Source: Catenovulum sp052056295 | GTDB lineage: Bacteria; Pseudomonadota; Gammaproteobacteria; Enterobacterales; Alteromonadaceae | Length of the DNA: 64,000 nucleotides | Direction: 5' to 3' | NCBI RefSeq assembly: GCF_052056295.1 | Contig: NZ_CP182493.1 | Location: 186,001 to 250,000 of the forward strand | Part shown: positions 17,607-27,079 of the stretch, piece by piece | Numbering within the stretch: the stretch's first letter is position 1 | Layout of the letters: each line of letters begins with the position of its first letter | Made by a program: the position numbers and the translations under genes | The notes under the pieces: generated by a model | Database searches by the model: none | Told to the model about the DNA's origin: nothing | The model's input: only the letters and a program-made list of their open reading frames with translations

Positions 17607-18078
17607 GTATAACGCCGCAATATGGGGCGCATAAAAGCTTGGCTAAAATTAGGAACGAAGTGACGCGAGCCAAGCTTTTTGCGTCCCATCATTATTGCAT
17701 TGTTAGCTAATGCTGAGTTTTTAAAACTTAACTCGCAAACAATGCAAAACCGAATTAGCAACTTACCCGCTCTTTTTTATACTGCAATTTAGCAGCGAAA
17801 AGAAGCAAACCCGAACAATGCCGAGTGCCGTAAGTAAACTTAGAAAAATGAACTTGAGAAAACGCACAAGCGTGGCGACACAAAAGTCCATTTTTATAAA
17901 CTGACCCTAAGCGACCAGAAGCAAACAACTCAACTGCCGCTCAACGGTAAAACAGGTTGAAAAACCAACTTACCAACAACTGGTGCGTGGCGAGTTGGTG
18001 TTACTTTTTTTCACAAAATAACCAGCAGTTCGAAAACCTACAACACCAATTTTTAATTTATTACTACGTTAAGCACTT
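17607..18078 (-). mobile_element. Non-coding cassette 39: attC (T1, 17607-17708) + family C body
   Basis: attC cores GTATAAC/GTTAGCT. Family C body ending in AGCACTTAGCTAAC. Confidence 0.9.
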
Positions 18079-18482
18079 AGCTAACGCCGCAATAAGTGGC
18101 GCATAAAAGCTTGGCTATAATTAGCGAGGAACGAGCGCAAGCCAAGCTTTTTGCGTCCACCCTTAATTGCATTGTTGGCTAGAAGCTTACCTAAGAAGCT
18201 CAAGATTAGCACAATACAAATACCGTAAATAAACTTAGAAAAATGAGCTTGAGAAACGCACTGGCGTGGCGACACAAAAGTCCATTTTTATAAATTAACT
18301 TGAAGCGACAAGCAAACAACGCAAATGCCGCTCAACCGTAAAAGAAGTTAAAAAAAACAACTTCAAAACAACTGGTGCGTGGCGACTCGAAAGTTAAATG
18401 AACAACGCAAACAACTTTCAGCTACACGAAAACCAACAACACCAATATTAATATTTTTAAACTTTTAACTAATAAAACTTCT
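18079..18482 (-). mobile_element. Non-coding cassette 40: attC (T2, 18079-18180) + family A body
   Basis: attC cores AGCTAAC/GTTGGCT. Near-identical to cassette 34. Confidence 0.9.
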
Positions 18483-18584
18483 AGCTAACGCCGCAATATG
18501 GGGCGCACAAAAGCTTGGCTAAAATAGGAACGAAGTGACGCGAGCCAAGCTTTTTGCTTCCCTTTCATTATTGCTTTGTTATGT
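18483..18584 (-). repeat. attC 41 (T1)
   Basis: Cores AGCTAAC/GTTATGT, T1 arms. The core supplies the TAA stop of the 18579-18890 gene. Confidence 0.94.
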
Positions 18585-18890
18585 TTCTTTACTCAAGTGC
18601 TTACGTTGAAACCACAAATAATAAATCCCTAACATTGTACCGATAGGAATAAGTAACATACCTAGCAAAGCAATAGGAAAACAAATTTTAGTAGCCCATG
18701 GTTTATTAATTGCCAAATTGAAACCACCAAAAGACATTAACAAGAAACAGAACGACGCTAGCAGATTTATGAGAAGTGCCCCAATACTCAGCGTGTCAAT
18801 ATTTTGAAGTGCGCTAAGTCCCAATACTAAGCACAAAATTGCACCGATAACAAAATAGCTAATACCTAAAATTTTTTGGTGAAATCTCAT
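18579..18890 (-). CDS. Cassette gene: three-helix membrane protein (103 aa)
   Basis: ATG with a weak GAG upstream. Three to four hydrophobic segments and a C-terminal YYLWFQRKHLSKET tail, typical of small inner-membrane proteins. The stop is formed by the attC core. Function unknown. Confidence 0.72.
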   Translation of the reverse strand: MRFHQKILGISYFVIGAILCLVLGLSALQNIDTLSIGALLINLLASFCFLLMSFGGFNLAINKPWATKICFPIALLGMLLIPIGTMLGIYYLWFQRKHLSKET

Positions 18891-18903
18891 ATTTACTCTA
18901 GAA

Positions 18904-19264
18904 ACATAACGCCGTAGTAAAGGGTGGAATAAAGTTGGCTAACATTTTTGCTCAGCAAAAATTTGGCCAAGCTTTTTGCATCCCTTTGACTGCATTGTTA
19001 GAAATGCCCGACAACGCAAGGGCTGCATAAAAATGCCCTTTACCGACAATTAAAAACGAATGCTTAAACTTACCGCAAAAAGCTGCGGTAACCAACAATT
19101 AAGCAAACAATAAATTGGTTTAAATTTAGCGCGTTAACTACACCGCCCTAACCTACAAAACCAAACTGAAATGCCAATTAACTTTGCACGCAAAGCTAAA
19201 TTTGAAAAATAGCAAAGCACACAAATGCCTCATTTGAAGCCGTTTAGTTTTAAGATTTTGCTAT
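18904..19264 (-). mobile_element. Non-coding cassette 42: attC (T4, 18904-19003) + family B body
   Basis: attC cores ACATAAC/GTTAGAA. GTAGTAAAGGG left arm; the body has the complement CCCTTTAC. Confidence 0.9.
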
Positions 19265-19365
19265 TTCTAACGCCGCAATATGGGGCGCATAAAAACTTGG
19301 CTAAAATAGGAACGAAGTGACGCAGCCAAGCTTTTTGCGTCCCTTTCATTATTGCTTTGTTAGGT
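19265..19365 (-). repeat. attC 43 (T1)
   Basis: Cores TTCTAAC/GTTAGGT. T1 arms with one change in the inner box (AAACTTGGCT). Confidence 0.93.
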
Positions 19366-19373
19366 GTTCGGAG

Positions 19374-19778
19374 CTAAACCCTACTACCAAACTTTAAAAC
19401 GATGCCCCAAATAGTAGCACCAATAAACAACAAAATCGCCAGCATTGTGTGTAACATTGGAAACACTATTACATGCATATGCGCTGCACTTTCTAAACTA
19501 TCAGCCTTACCGTTTGATGCGTAATAAAGAAAGCCTATACAGCCAAAAAACACCGAAGTATAAGCAGTAATACAATAAGGTTTAGAAAACTTTGGCAGCC
19601 ACCTCTGCACTATAAAGTAAGCAAACACACTGAAAGTTCCGGCTATAAGAGCATAAATAACTGCCGTTCCGATAGTGCTTACACCACCAAGTTGTTCCTC
19701 ATAAGCATTAAAAGCAGCCAGCGCTGCAGTTATTAACATGAAAATACATTGAATTTTCAAGTGCATACCAAAGAACAC
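19374..19778 (-). CDS. Cassette gene: four-helix membrane protein, copy 2 (134 aa)
   Basis: Second copy of the 16730-17134 gene with a handful of substitutions. One creates an ATG at codon 5 (19764-19766), so this copy may start there instead of at the GTG in the attC core. Intact frame, same four hydrophobic segments. Confidence 0.7.
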   Translation of the reverse strand: MFFGMHLKIQCIFMLITAALAAFNAYEEQLGGVSTIGTAVIYALIAGTFSVFAYFIVQRWLPKFSKPYCITAYTSVFFGCIGFLYYASNGKADSLESAAHMHVIVFPMLHTMLAILLFIGATIWGIVLKFGSRV

Positions 19779-19877
19779 CTAACGCCGCAATAAGTGGCGC
19801 ATAAGAGCTTGGCTATAATGTGCGAGGTACGAGCGCAGCCAAGCTTTTTGCGTCCACCCTTAATTGCATTGTTATGT
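19777..19877 (-). repeat. attC 44 (T2)
   Basis: Cores ACCTAAC/GTTATGT. T2 outer arms with a TGCGAGGTACGAGCGC centre. Confidence 0.93.
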
Positions 19878-19882
19878 GACGC

Positions 19883-20104
19883 TTACTCGCTCCACTTTAT
19901 AACCCAATTCGCTTCTTCTACATATGAGACTAATTCAGTTCGGTTTTGCACCCAATCATCAAATGCTTCTGATGAGGGATCATCGAAGTTTTTTGAAGTT
20001 AGCACTAAACAACCGCCTGTATTTTCGGAGTCATCAATAATTTTAACTTGATAACCATAGTTGTCTCCAGACTCAATAATACCTACTTTATTTATCTTTA
20101 TCAC
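19883..20104 (-). CDS. Cassette gene: small acidic hypothetical protein (73 aa)
   Basis: Longest frame starts at GTG with no clear ribosome binding site. Acidic soluble product with a beta start (VGIIESGDNYGYQVKIIDDS) and a Trp-containing C-terminus. No family recognised. Confidence 0.65.
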   Translation of the reverse strand: MIKINKVGIIESGDNYGYQVKIIDDSENTGGCLVLTSKNFDDPSSEAFDDWVQNRTELVSYVEEANWVIKWSE

Positions 20105-20118
20105 AGAACTAACTAGTC

Positions 20119-20584
20119 ACATAACGCCGCAATATGGGGCGCATAAAAGCTTGGCTAAAATTAGGAACGAAGTGACGCGAGCCAAGCTTTTTGCGTCCCA
20201 TCATTATTGCATTGTTAGCTAATGCTGAGCCTTTAAAACTTAACTCGCAAACAACGCAAAACCAAATTAGCAACTGACCTGCTCTTTCTTTTGCTAAATT
20301 TAGCAGCGAAAAGAAGCAGACCCGAACAATGCCGAGTGCCGTAAGTAAACTTAGAAAAATGAACTTTAGAAACGCAAAAGCGTGGCGACACAAAAGTCCA
20401 TTTTTACAAACTCACTTCAAGCGACAGGCAAACAACGCAATTGCCGCTCAACGGTAAGCGAGGTTGAAAAATCAAGCTACAAACAACTGGAGCGTGGCGA
20501 GTTGGTGTTACTTTTTAGCACAAAATAACCAGCAACTCGAAAACCTACAACACCAAATTTTAATTTTAACTACGTTAAGCACTT
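20119..20584 (-). mobile_element. Non-coding cassette 45: attC (T1, 20119-20220) + family C body
   Basis: attC cores ACATAAC/GTTAGCT. Family C body. A 94-codon minus-strand frame crosses it, but single-base indels in other copies break that frame. Confidence 0.9.
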
Positions 20585-20685
20585 AGCTAACGCCAAGCTA
20601 AGCGGCGTAAAAATGTTTGGCTAAAATTTGCGAGGAACGAGCGAAGCCAAACTTTTTACGTCCGTTCTTGAGCGCCTTGTTAGTT
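20585..20685 (-). repeat. attC 46 (outlier)
   Basis: Cores AGCTAAC/GTTAGTT. Arms CCAAGCTAAGCGGCG / ACGTCCGTTCTTGAGCG and inner box TGTTTGGCT/AGCCAAACT differ from T1-T5; a divergent relative of the local family. Confidence 0.9.
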
Positions 20686-21024
20686 TTACTTGCCACGATT
20701 TATGATTTGATCGACAGCGGGACAGAACTTTTTAATTAAGAAAGCTCCCTCTTCAGCTGGAGTAGAGCCTAGCATACGAACAGCTGACTTAAGCTTTTTT
20801 ACTGCATCTTCAAAATACTTAGCCGTATTTTCACTACCCACCGCTTTTTCAAGAACCGCTAAGTATTTTGATGTTTCACCTGATTGATACATGGAACTAT
20901 TAGTAGCAACATGACCAGCTAAGCAATTTGCTGTATTTCTAGCAACCTTTTCGTCAAGGGTTTCAGCAGAAGCGCTTAAAGGCACAAATAAAAATGTAAG
21001 AAATATTACGATAAACTTTTTCAT
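20686..21024 (-). CDS. Cassette gene: exported helical protein (112 aa)
   Basis: ATG with AGAGAA upstream. Clear signal peptide (KKFIVIFLTFLFVPLSASA, cleavage before ETLD). The mature region is all-helical with two Cys (residues about 34 and 103) that could form a disulfide. Periplasmic; family unknown. Its cassette has a divergent attC, so it may be an import. Confidence 0.78.
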   Translation of the reverse strand: MKKFIVIFLTFLFVPLSASAETLDEKVARNTANCLAGHVATNSSMYQSGETSKYLAVLEKAVGSENTAKYFEDAVKKLKSAVRMLGSTPAEEGAFLIKKFCPAVDQIINRGK

Positions 21025-21044
21025 AACAACTTTTCTCTAGGTAA

Positions 21045-21447
21045 AACTAACGCCGCAATATGGGGCGCACAAAAGCTTGGCTAAAATTAGGAACGAAGTG
21101 ACGCCAGCCAAGCTTTTTGCGTCCCTTCATAATTGCATTGTTGGCTAGAAGCTTACCTAAAAGCTGAAGATTAGCACAATACAAATACCGTAAATAAACT
21201 TAGAAAAACGAACTTGAGAAACGCACTGGCATAGCGACACAAAAGTCCATTTTTATAAATTGACTTGAAGCGACAGGCAAACAATGCAAATGCCGCTCAA
21301 CGGTAAAACAAGTTGGAAAAACCAACTTCAAAACAACTGGTGCGTGGCAACTCGAAAGTAAAATGATCAACGCAAACAACTTTCAGCGACACGAAAACCA
21401 ACGACACTAATTTTAATATTTTTTAACTATTAGCCCTTAAAACTTCT
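21045..21447 (-). mobile_element. Non-coding cassette 47: attC (T1, 21045-21146) + family A body
   Basis: attC cores AACTAAC/GTTGGCT. Apparently identical to cassette 61. Confidence 0.9.
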
Positions 21448-21811
21448 AGCTAACGCCGCGGTAAAGGGTGGAACAAAGTTGGCTAACATTTTTGCTCAGC
21501 AAAAATTTGGCCAAGCTTTTTGCATCCCTTTGACTGCATTGTTAGAAATGCCCGACAACGTAAGGGCTGCATAAAAATGCCCTTTACCATTAATTAAAAA
21601 ACAGTTGCTTAAACTTAACGTACAAAGCTGCGGTAACCAACAATTAAGCAAACAATAAATTGGTTTGAATGTAGCACGTTAACAACGCAAAACGCACCAA
21701 CAACTACAAACTAAAATGCCAATTTAACATGGCACGCCAAGCTAAATTAGAAAAAGCAGCAAAGCACACAAATGCCTCATTTGAAGCCGTTTACTTTTAA
21801 GATTTTGCTAT
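21448..21811 (-). mobile_element. Non-coding cassette 48: attC (T4, 21448-21547) + family B body
   Basis: attC cores AGCTAAC/GTTAGAA. Apparently identical to cassettes 59 and 70. Confidence 0.9.
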
Positions 21812-21912
21812 TTCTAACGCCCGCATAAGTGGCGCAATAAAGCTTGGCTATACTAAGCGAAGAATGAGCGCAGCCAAGCTTTTTGCGTCCACCCTTAATG
21901 CGATTGTTATGC
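21812..21912 (-). repeat. attC 49 (T2)
   Basis: Cores TTCTAAC/GTTATGC, T2 arms; serves the cassette whose gene stops at 21917. Confidence 0.94.
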
Positions 21913-21916
21913 GTAA

Positions 21917-22135
21917 TTAACTGCTCTTATTGCGGTTAATGAACTTGTAAATTGAGCTATAACCCGTTATGCCATAGAAAAAGAACATTAAACCAACCAA
22001 TATTTGGGAAATATGACTCAGTACCTCTGTAAGTCCTCCCAAAATAGGAGTAATTAAAACCCAAAATCCCATCAGGATGAAAGCTAACCCAATAACCACT
22101 CCTAGAAAGCGCATAACTAACTTTTTAGTTGTCAC
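21917..22135 (-). CDS. Cassette gene: two-helix membrane protein (72 aa)
   Basis: GTG start with GGAGA nine bases upstream; the open frame continues upstream into attC 50 but is not coding there. Two hydrophobic helices (about residues 10-32 and 43-60), with a basic tail KFINRNKSS. Unknown function. Confidence 0.7.
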   Translation of the reverse strand: MTTKKLVMRFLGVVIGLAFILMGFWVLITPILGGLTEVLSHISQILVGLMFFFYGITGYSSIYKFINRNKSS

Positions 22136-22155
22136 TGAAGAGATTCTCCGATTAC

Positions 22156-22626
22156 GTATAACGCCGCAATATGGGGCGCATAAAAGCTTGGCTATAATAA
22201 GGAACGAAGTGACGCGAGCCAAGCTTTTTGCGTCCCATCATTATTGCATTGTTAGCTAATGCTGAGTTTTTAACACTTAACCCTCAAACAACGCAAAACC
22301 AAATTAGCAACTTACCTGCTCTTTCTTTTGCTAAATTTAGCAGCGAAAAGAAGCAGACCCGAACAATGCCGAGTACTGTAAGTAAACTTAGAAAAATGAA
22401 CTTGAGAAAAAGCACAAGCGTGGCGACACAAAAGTCCATTTTATAAACTTATTTGAAGCGACCAGAAGCAAACAACTCAACTGCCGCTCAACGGTAAAAT
22501 GATTTTACAAAACCAACTTACAAACAACTGGAGCGTGGCGAGTTGGTGTTACTTTTTAGCACAAAATAACTAGCGGCTCGAAAACCTACAACACCAATTT
22601 TTAATTTATTACTACGTTAAGCACTT
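22156..22626 (-). mobile_element. Non-coding cassette 50: attC (T1, 22156-22257) + family C body
   Basis: attC cores GTATAAC/GTTAGCT. Family C body with a degraded second hairpin (ATTTTACAAAACCAACTT). Confidence 0.9.
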
Positions 22627-22726
22627 AGCTAACGCCGCAATAAGCGGCTAAAAAGGCTTGGCTATAATTAGTGAGGTACGAACTAAGCCAAGCTTTTTTA
22701 GTCCGCCCTTAATTGCTTTGTTAGCT
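22627..22726 (-). repeat. attC 51 (T3)
   Basis: Cores AGCTAAC/GTTAGCT, T3 arms. The core supplies the TAA stop of the 22721-23176 gene. Confidence 0.94.
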
Positions 22727-23176
22727 GTTGATTAACTCCACATTTAATTTAATTTTACCTGTATGCTCACGGTCAACAAATAAATGATGGTTGTTATTAG
22801 TAATTGCATCAATTGCAGCCTTAACGTCATTTATAGAATCTGAATTATTTAGTACTTGCTCGAGGTGCCCGACCGCTTCATGGTTTTGAGCGATTGCCAA
22901 AAGCATACATGCTCTATATCTAACGTGTTTTGATTTATCTCGTAACGCTTCAATACCTAGTTGAAACGCATAGTGACTAGATTTTGCATATTTAATTGAA
23001 TGATATACGCAAGATGCCCTCTCGCCCCATTTTTTTGAACATCTGTATTTTTGGAGCATTAGCTCTGGGAATTTGTCACCAAGTGAAGACAATTTGTTTA
23101 CTGCTGCGTATTCAGAATCTGTACCGCGACCGTCAAGAAGTTTTAACTTTTCTTCAATTTCCGAAGTATGCAACAT
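22721..23176 (-). CDS. Cassette gene: HEAT-repeat-like protein (151 aa)
   Basis: ATG preceded by AAGGAG; an upstream in-frame ATG lies in attC 52. All-helical, with units such as ALRDKSKHVRYRACMLLAIA and VGHLEQVLNNSDSINDVKAA that fit HEAT/PBS-lyase-type repeats. These serve as protein-binding scaffolds. Cytoplasmic. The stop is formed by the attC core. Confidence 0.75.
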   Translation of the reverse strand: MLHTSEIEEKLKLLDGRGTDSEYAAVNKLSSLGDKFPELMLQKYRCSKKWGERASCVYHSIKYAKSSHYAFQLGIEALRDKSKHVRYRACMLLAIAQNHEAVGHLEQVLNNSDSINDVKAAIDAITNNNHHLFVDREHTGKIKLNVELINS

Positions 23177-23188
23177 ACTCTCCTTAAC

Positions 23189-23289
23189 AGCTAACGCCCG
23201 CATAAGTGGCGCATAAAAGCTTGGCTATACTAAGCGAAGAATGAGCGCAGCCAAGCTTTTTGCGTCCACCCTTAATGCGATTGTTATGT
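23189..23289 (-). repeat. attC 52 (T2)
   Basis: Cores AGCTAAC/GTTATGT, T2 arms; serves the cassette whose gene stops at 23295. Confidence 0.94.
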
Positions 23290-23294
23290 GAATT

Positions 23295-23690
23295 TTACTC
23301 GTAAACCTGACCGTTGTGCTTTAACCAGCCATGTGCATGGTTATTGCGGGGATCTCGATGAGTCCAATGTAAAACACCACCTTTGTTATTCCACTCATAC
23401 TCACCATAAAATTCAATATAGTCTCCAACTCTCAAGTTTGATATGCGTGGAGCTAAGTCAATATTGTGGGCAACCAACAATGTTTGTTTACTGGCAAGTT
23501 CCAAAATAAATTTTTGATGCCTAGAACCATCATTGTCGTCGGGCAGAATGCGAATAACCTTTCCAGAACCACGAACTTGTAGATCACTTTGACGATTTTC
23601 ATAAGCGTTACGCAGCAGACTATCGTTTGCTTGCACACCCACGGAAATCAAACAAAAGATTATCCCAAATATGCCAATAAACTTGTTCAT
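23295..23690 (-). CDS. Cassette gene: DUF3465 family exported protein (131 aa)
   Basis: ATG with AAGGAA upstream. Signal peptide (residues 1-21, ending VQA), then the DUF3465 signature: G-x-G-K-V-I-R-I-L-P-D-D, GSRHQKF, LLVAHNIDLAPR, GDYIEFYGEYEWN, HWTHRDPR. The fold is probably an OB-like small domain in the periplasm; function unknown. This is the most confidently placed cassette family here. Confidence 0.88.
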   Translation of the reverse strand: MNKFIGIFGIIFCLISVGVQANDSLLRNAYENRQSDLQVRGSGKVIRILPDDNDGSRHQKFILELASKQTLLVAHNIDLAPRISNLRVGDYIEFYGEYEWNNKGGVLHWTHRDPRNNHAHGWLKHNGQVYE

Positions 23691-23710
23691 TCCACCATTC
23701 CTTTGAATTC

Positions 23711-23811
23711 ACATAACGCCCGCATAAGTGGCGCATAAAAGCTTGGCTATACTGAGCGAAGAATGAGCGCTGCCAAGCTTTTTGCGTCCACCCTTAATGC
23801 GTTTGTTATGT
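23711..23811 (-). repeat. attC 53 (T2)
   Basis: Cores ACATAAC/GTTATGT, T2 arms. The core supplies the TAA stop of the 23806-24108 gene. Confidence 0.94.
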
Positions 23812-24108
23812 GGCTATACTGCGGGATTCAATTGATTTAGCCTTAAAAATAAACTCTCGTTGATCTGTATGAAGGCAGTAACCATTTTGAAATAAATCTA
23901 AACCTATTACTAATTCAATGCAATTTTCGTCTAGGTCATAATTATCAACACTGATTTCAGATACTTCTGTAAACCTGAGACACAAAACAGGCTTAAACCC
24001 TTCAGGTTTATCAAAGAAAATAACCTCTAATACTTTATTATCTTCGAGATACTCTATTGATTTAACATGTCCCGAATACTCAGGAATATACTTACTAAGC
24101 AGGTTCAT
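23806..24108 (-). CDS. Cassette gene: acidic beta-rich hypothetical protein (100 aa)
   Basis: ATG with weak upstream signal. Soluble, acidic, mostly beta strands (KSIEYLEDNKVLEVIFF...VLCLRFTEVSEISV), with no signal peptide. The stop is formed by the attC core. Family not recognised. Confidence 0.7.
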   Translation of the reverse strand: MNLLSKYIPEYSGHVKSIEYLEDNKVLEVIFFDKPEGFKPVLCLRFTEVSEISVDNYDLDENCIELVIGLDLFQNGYCLHTDQREFIFKAKSIESRSIAT

Positions 24109-24117
24109 ACTTTAGAC

Positions 24118-24218
24118 ACATAACGCCCGCATAAGTGGCGCATAAAAGCTTGGCTATAATGTGCGAGGTACGAGCGCAGCCAAGCTTTTTGCGTCCACCC
24201 TTAATGCGATTGTTAGGT
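24118..24218 (-). repeat. attC 54 (T2)
   Basis: Cores ACATAAC/GTTAGGT, T2 arms. The core supplies the TAA stop of the 24213-24767 gene. Confidence 0.94.
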
Positions 24219-24767
24219 TTTCTTTTTACCAAGCAAGGCCTTAGCTCTAGCTTCCAATTTTTCAGGGTACTTTGAAAAATAACTTGGTGCATATAAATAC
24301 GCAATAATTTTTGCGGCCTCGCCTTCTGAAAGTTTGCTTAAAGGTTTATTGATTAGACGCAGAGATAACTCATTTAAACTTTCATTATTCCATTGGTTAG
24401 CCAAGCTGCAATATATAGTAAAAAGTTCTTTTTTAGAGTGCTTAATATTCAACAGTAACCACCAAGATACTTGGCTAATGTGCCGAGTAATAGTTTTTCT
24501 ATGATTTAGGTTCAGCTTTACGCTAAGTTGTCTAGCAACCCATTTTGTCCAAGTTGATTGACCAAAAATCTCGGTATGCGAAACTTCAATAAAATAAGTA
24601 ACTGTATGAGGCGGGTTCGCATCTTCCCTACCCGCCCCATCAATGATTAATTGGATAAATTTTTGTTTCGGCCGAAACTCATCAAAATAAAAATACGAAA
24701 TAGTCCCCAAAGGAACTAGCAAAATTATTGTTACCAAAATCAATATGGTATTTCGCAAGACTTTCAT
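24213..24767 (-). CDS. Cassette gene: degenerate GT51 (peptidoglycan glycosyltransferase)-like protein (184 aa)
   Basis: An N-terminal membrane anchor (residues 5-27) is followed by a region that follows the GT51 layout. STWTKWVARQL sits where GSTITqQLaK is expected, SKKELFTIYCSLA where SKdeILelYLN is expected, and KLSEGEAAKIIAYLYAPSYF is the usual end of the domain. The catalytic Glu motif (EDxxF) is not seen, so activity is doubtful. Inner membrane, facing the periplasm. Confidence 0.7.
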   Translation of the reverse strand: MKVLRNTILILVTIILLVPLGTISYFYFDEFRPKQKFIQLIIDGAGREDANPPHTVTYFIEVSHTEIFGQSTWTKWVARQLSVKLNLNHRKTITRHISQVSWWLLLNIKHSKKELFTIYCSLANQWNNESLNELSLRLINKPLSKLSEGEAAKIIAYLYAPSYFSKYPEKLEARAKALLGKKKT

Positions 24768-24771
24768 AAAA

Positions 24772-25132
24772 ACCTAACGCCGCAGTATAGGGCGCAATAA
24801 AGTTGGATTATATTTTTGCCCGCAAAAATTAAGCCAAGCTTTTTGCGTCCCATATGACTGCATTGTTAGAAATGCCAAACGACACCAATGCTGCATAAAA
24901 ACGCCCTTTACTGGCTTACAAAAACAGTTGTCTAAACTTAACTTAAAAACCTGCAATGACCAACAGTTAAGCAAACAATAAATTAGTTAACATTTAGCAC
25001 GTTAACAACGCAAAACTTACCAACAACTACAACCTAAAATGCAAAATAATTTGCACACCAAGCTGAATTAGAAAAAGCCACCAAGCACACAAATGCTTCA
25101 TTTGAAGCCGTTTACTTGTAAGGTTTTACTAT
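24772..25132 (-). mobile_element. Non-coding cassette 55: attC (T5, 24772-24871) + family B body
   Basis: attC cores ACCTAAC/GTTAGAA. Left arm CAGTATAGGGCG; the body complement CGCCCTTTACTG matches 11 of 12. Confidence 0.9.
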
Positions 25133-25521
25133 TTCTAACGCCGCAATAAGCGGCTGAAAAAGCTTGGCTAAAATTAGTGAGGCACGAACTAAGCCAAGCT
25201 TTTTTAGTCCGCCTTAATTGCATTGTTGGCTAGAAGCTCAACAAAAGCTGAAGATTAGCACAATACAATTACCGTAAATAAATTTAGAAAAATGAACTTG
25301 AGATACGCAAAAGCGTAGCGACACAAAAGTCCATTTTTATAAATTAACTTAAAGCGGCAGGCAAACAACGCAAATGCCGCTCAACGGTAAAACAATTTGG
25401 AAAAACCAACCTCAAAACTACTGGTGCGTGGCGGCTTAAAAGTTAACTGAACAGGCAAATAAATGCCAGCACCACGAAACCAACACCACCAGTTTAACTA
25501 CTATTAACTAACGAACCTTCT
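25133..25521 (-). mobile_element. Non-coding cassette 56: attC (T3, 25133-25231) + family A body
   Basis: attC cores TTCTAAC/GTTGGCT. Apparently identical to cassette 60. The second hairpin AATTTGG/CCAACCT pairs through two G-U wobbles only if read as minus-strand RNA. Confidence 0.9.
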
Positions 25522-25924
25522 AGCTAACGCCGCAATAAGTGGCGCATAAAAGCTTGGCTATAATTAGCGAGGAACGAGCGCAAGCCAAGCTTTTTGCGTC
25601 CACCCTTAATTGCATTGTTGGCTAGAAGCTTACCTAAAAGCTGAAGATTAGCACAATACAAATACCGTAAATAAACTTAGAAAAATGAGCTTGAGAAACG
25701 CAAAAGCGTCGCGACACAAAAGTCCATATTTATAAATTGACTTGAAGCGACAGGCAAACAACGAAAATGCCGCTCAACGGTAAAACAAGTTGGAAAAACC
25801 AACCTCAAAACAACTGGTGCGTAGCGACTAGAAAGTTAAATGATCAACACAAACAACTTTCAGCTACACGAAAACCAACAACACCAATATTAATATTTTT
25901 AAACTTTTAACTAATAAAATTTCT
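25522..25924 (-). mobile_element. Non-coding cassette 57: attC (T2, 25522-25623) + family A body
   Basis: attC cores AGCTAAC/GTTGGCT; standard family A body. Confidence 0.9.
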
Positions 25925-26025
25925 AGCTAACGCCCGCATAAGTGGCGCAATAAAGCTTGGCTATATTAAGCGAAGAATGAGCGCAGCCAAGCTTTTTGCG
26001 TCCACCCTTAATGCGATTGTTATAT
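25925..26025 (-). repeat. attC 58 (T2)
   Basis: Cores AGCTAAC/GTTATAT, T2 arms; serves the cassette whose gene stops at 26027. Confidence 0.94.
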
Positions 26026-26026
26026 T

Positions 26027-26314
26027 TTAAATTGCACCACAAATAGCTATTACAACAAACTGAAATAAACACATTAGCAGCACAGAAAAACCTAACTTTG
26101 GATTAACTTTACTTTCAAAATAACCTGCAAAAGAAGCTGGTGCAACCAACCCAAGAGACATAATGGCCGACATTGTGATACCAAATATCGCTTCAGCACG
26201 ATTGGGGTTATTAACTTCAACTATGTAGTGATAAAACCATTTGGCTTGAAGACCGACTAAAGCAACAAAAATAAGTAATGCTAAGACATTAAAGTAAAAT
26301 AAAAATTTGGCCAT
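26027..26314 (-). CDS. Cassette gene: three-helix membrane protein (95 aa)
   Basis: ATG at 26312-26314; the open frame extends into attC 59 but is not coding there. Three hydrophobic segments (about residues 5-22, 40-60, 74-94), no motif. One of only two coding cassettes between 24772 and 32077. Confidence 0.7.
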   Translation of the reverse strand: MAKFLFYFNVLALLIFVALVGLQAKWFYHYIVEVNNPNRAEAIFGITMSAIMSLGLVAPASFAGYFESKVNPKLGFSVLLMCLFQFVVIAICGAI

Positions 26315-26326
26315 AGTTTCATTAAA

Positions 26327-26690
26327 ATATAACGCCGCGGTAAAGGGTGGAACAAAGTTGGCTAACATTTTTGCTCAGCAAAAATTTGGCCAAGCTTTTT
26401 GCATCCCTTTGACTGCATTGTTAGAAATGCCCGACAACGTAAGGGCTGCATAAAAATGCCCTTTACCATTAATTAAAAAACAGTTGCTTAAACTTAACGT
26501 ACAAAGCTGCGGTAACCAACAATTAAGCAAACAATAAATTGGTTTGAATGTAGCACGTTAACAACGCAAAACGCACCAACAACTACAAACTAAAATGCCA
26601 ATTTAACATGGCACGCCAAGCTAAATTAGAAAAAGCAGCAAAGCACACAAATGCCTCATTTGAAGCCGTTTACTTTTAAGATTTTGCTAT
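26327..26690 (-). mobile_element. Non-coding cassette 59: attC (T4, 26327-26426) + family B body; copy of cassette 48
   Basis: attC cores ATATAAC/GTTAGAA. Same 364 bp as cassettes 48 and 70 from the AAC of the core onward. First of eight consecutive copied cassettes. Confidence 0.9.
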
Positions 26691-27079
26691 TTCTAACGCC
26701 GCAATAAGCGGCTGAAAAAGCTTGGCTAAAATTAGTGAGGCACGAACTAAGCCAAGCTTTTTTAGTCCGCCTTAATTGCATTGTTGGCTAGAAGCTCAAC
26801 AAAAGCTGAAGATTAGCACAATACAATTACCGTAAATAAATTTAGAAAAATGAACTTGAGATACGCAAAAGCGTAGCGACACAAAAGTCCATTTTTATAA
26901 ATTAACTTAAAGCGGCAGGCAAACAACGCAAATGCCGCTCAACGGTAAAACAATTTGGAAAAACCAACCTCAAAACTACTGGTGCGTGGCGGCTTAAAAG
27001 TTAACTGAACAGGCAAATAAATGCCAGCACCACGAAACCAACACCACCAGTTTAACTACTATTAACTAACGAACCTTCT
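26691..27079 (-). mobile_element. Non-coding cassette 60: attC (T3, 26691-26789) + family A body; copy of cassette 56
   Basis: attC cores TTCTAAC/GTTGGCT. 389 bp, no difference seen from cassette 56, which lies 1.6 kb away. Confidence 0.9.
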
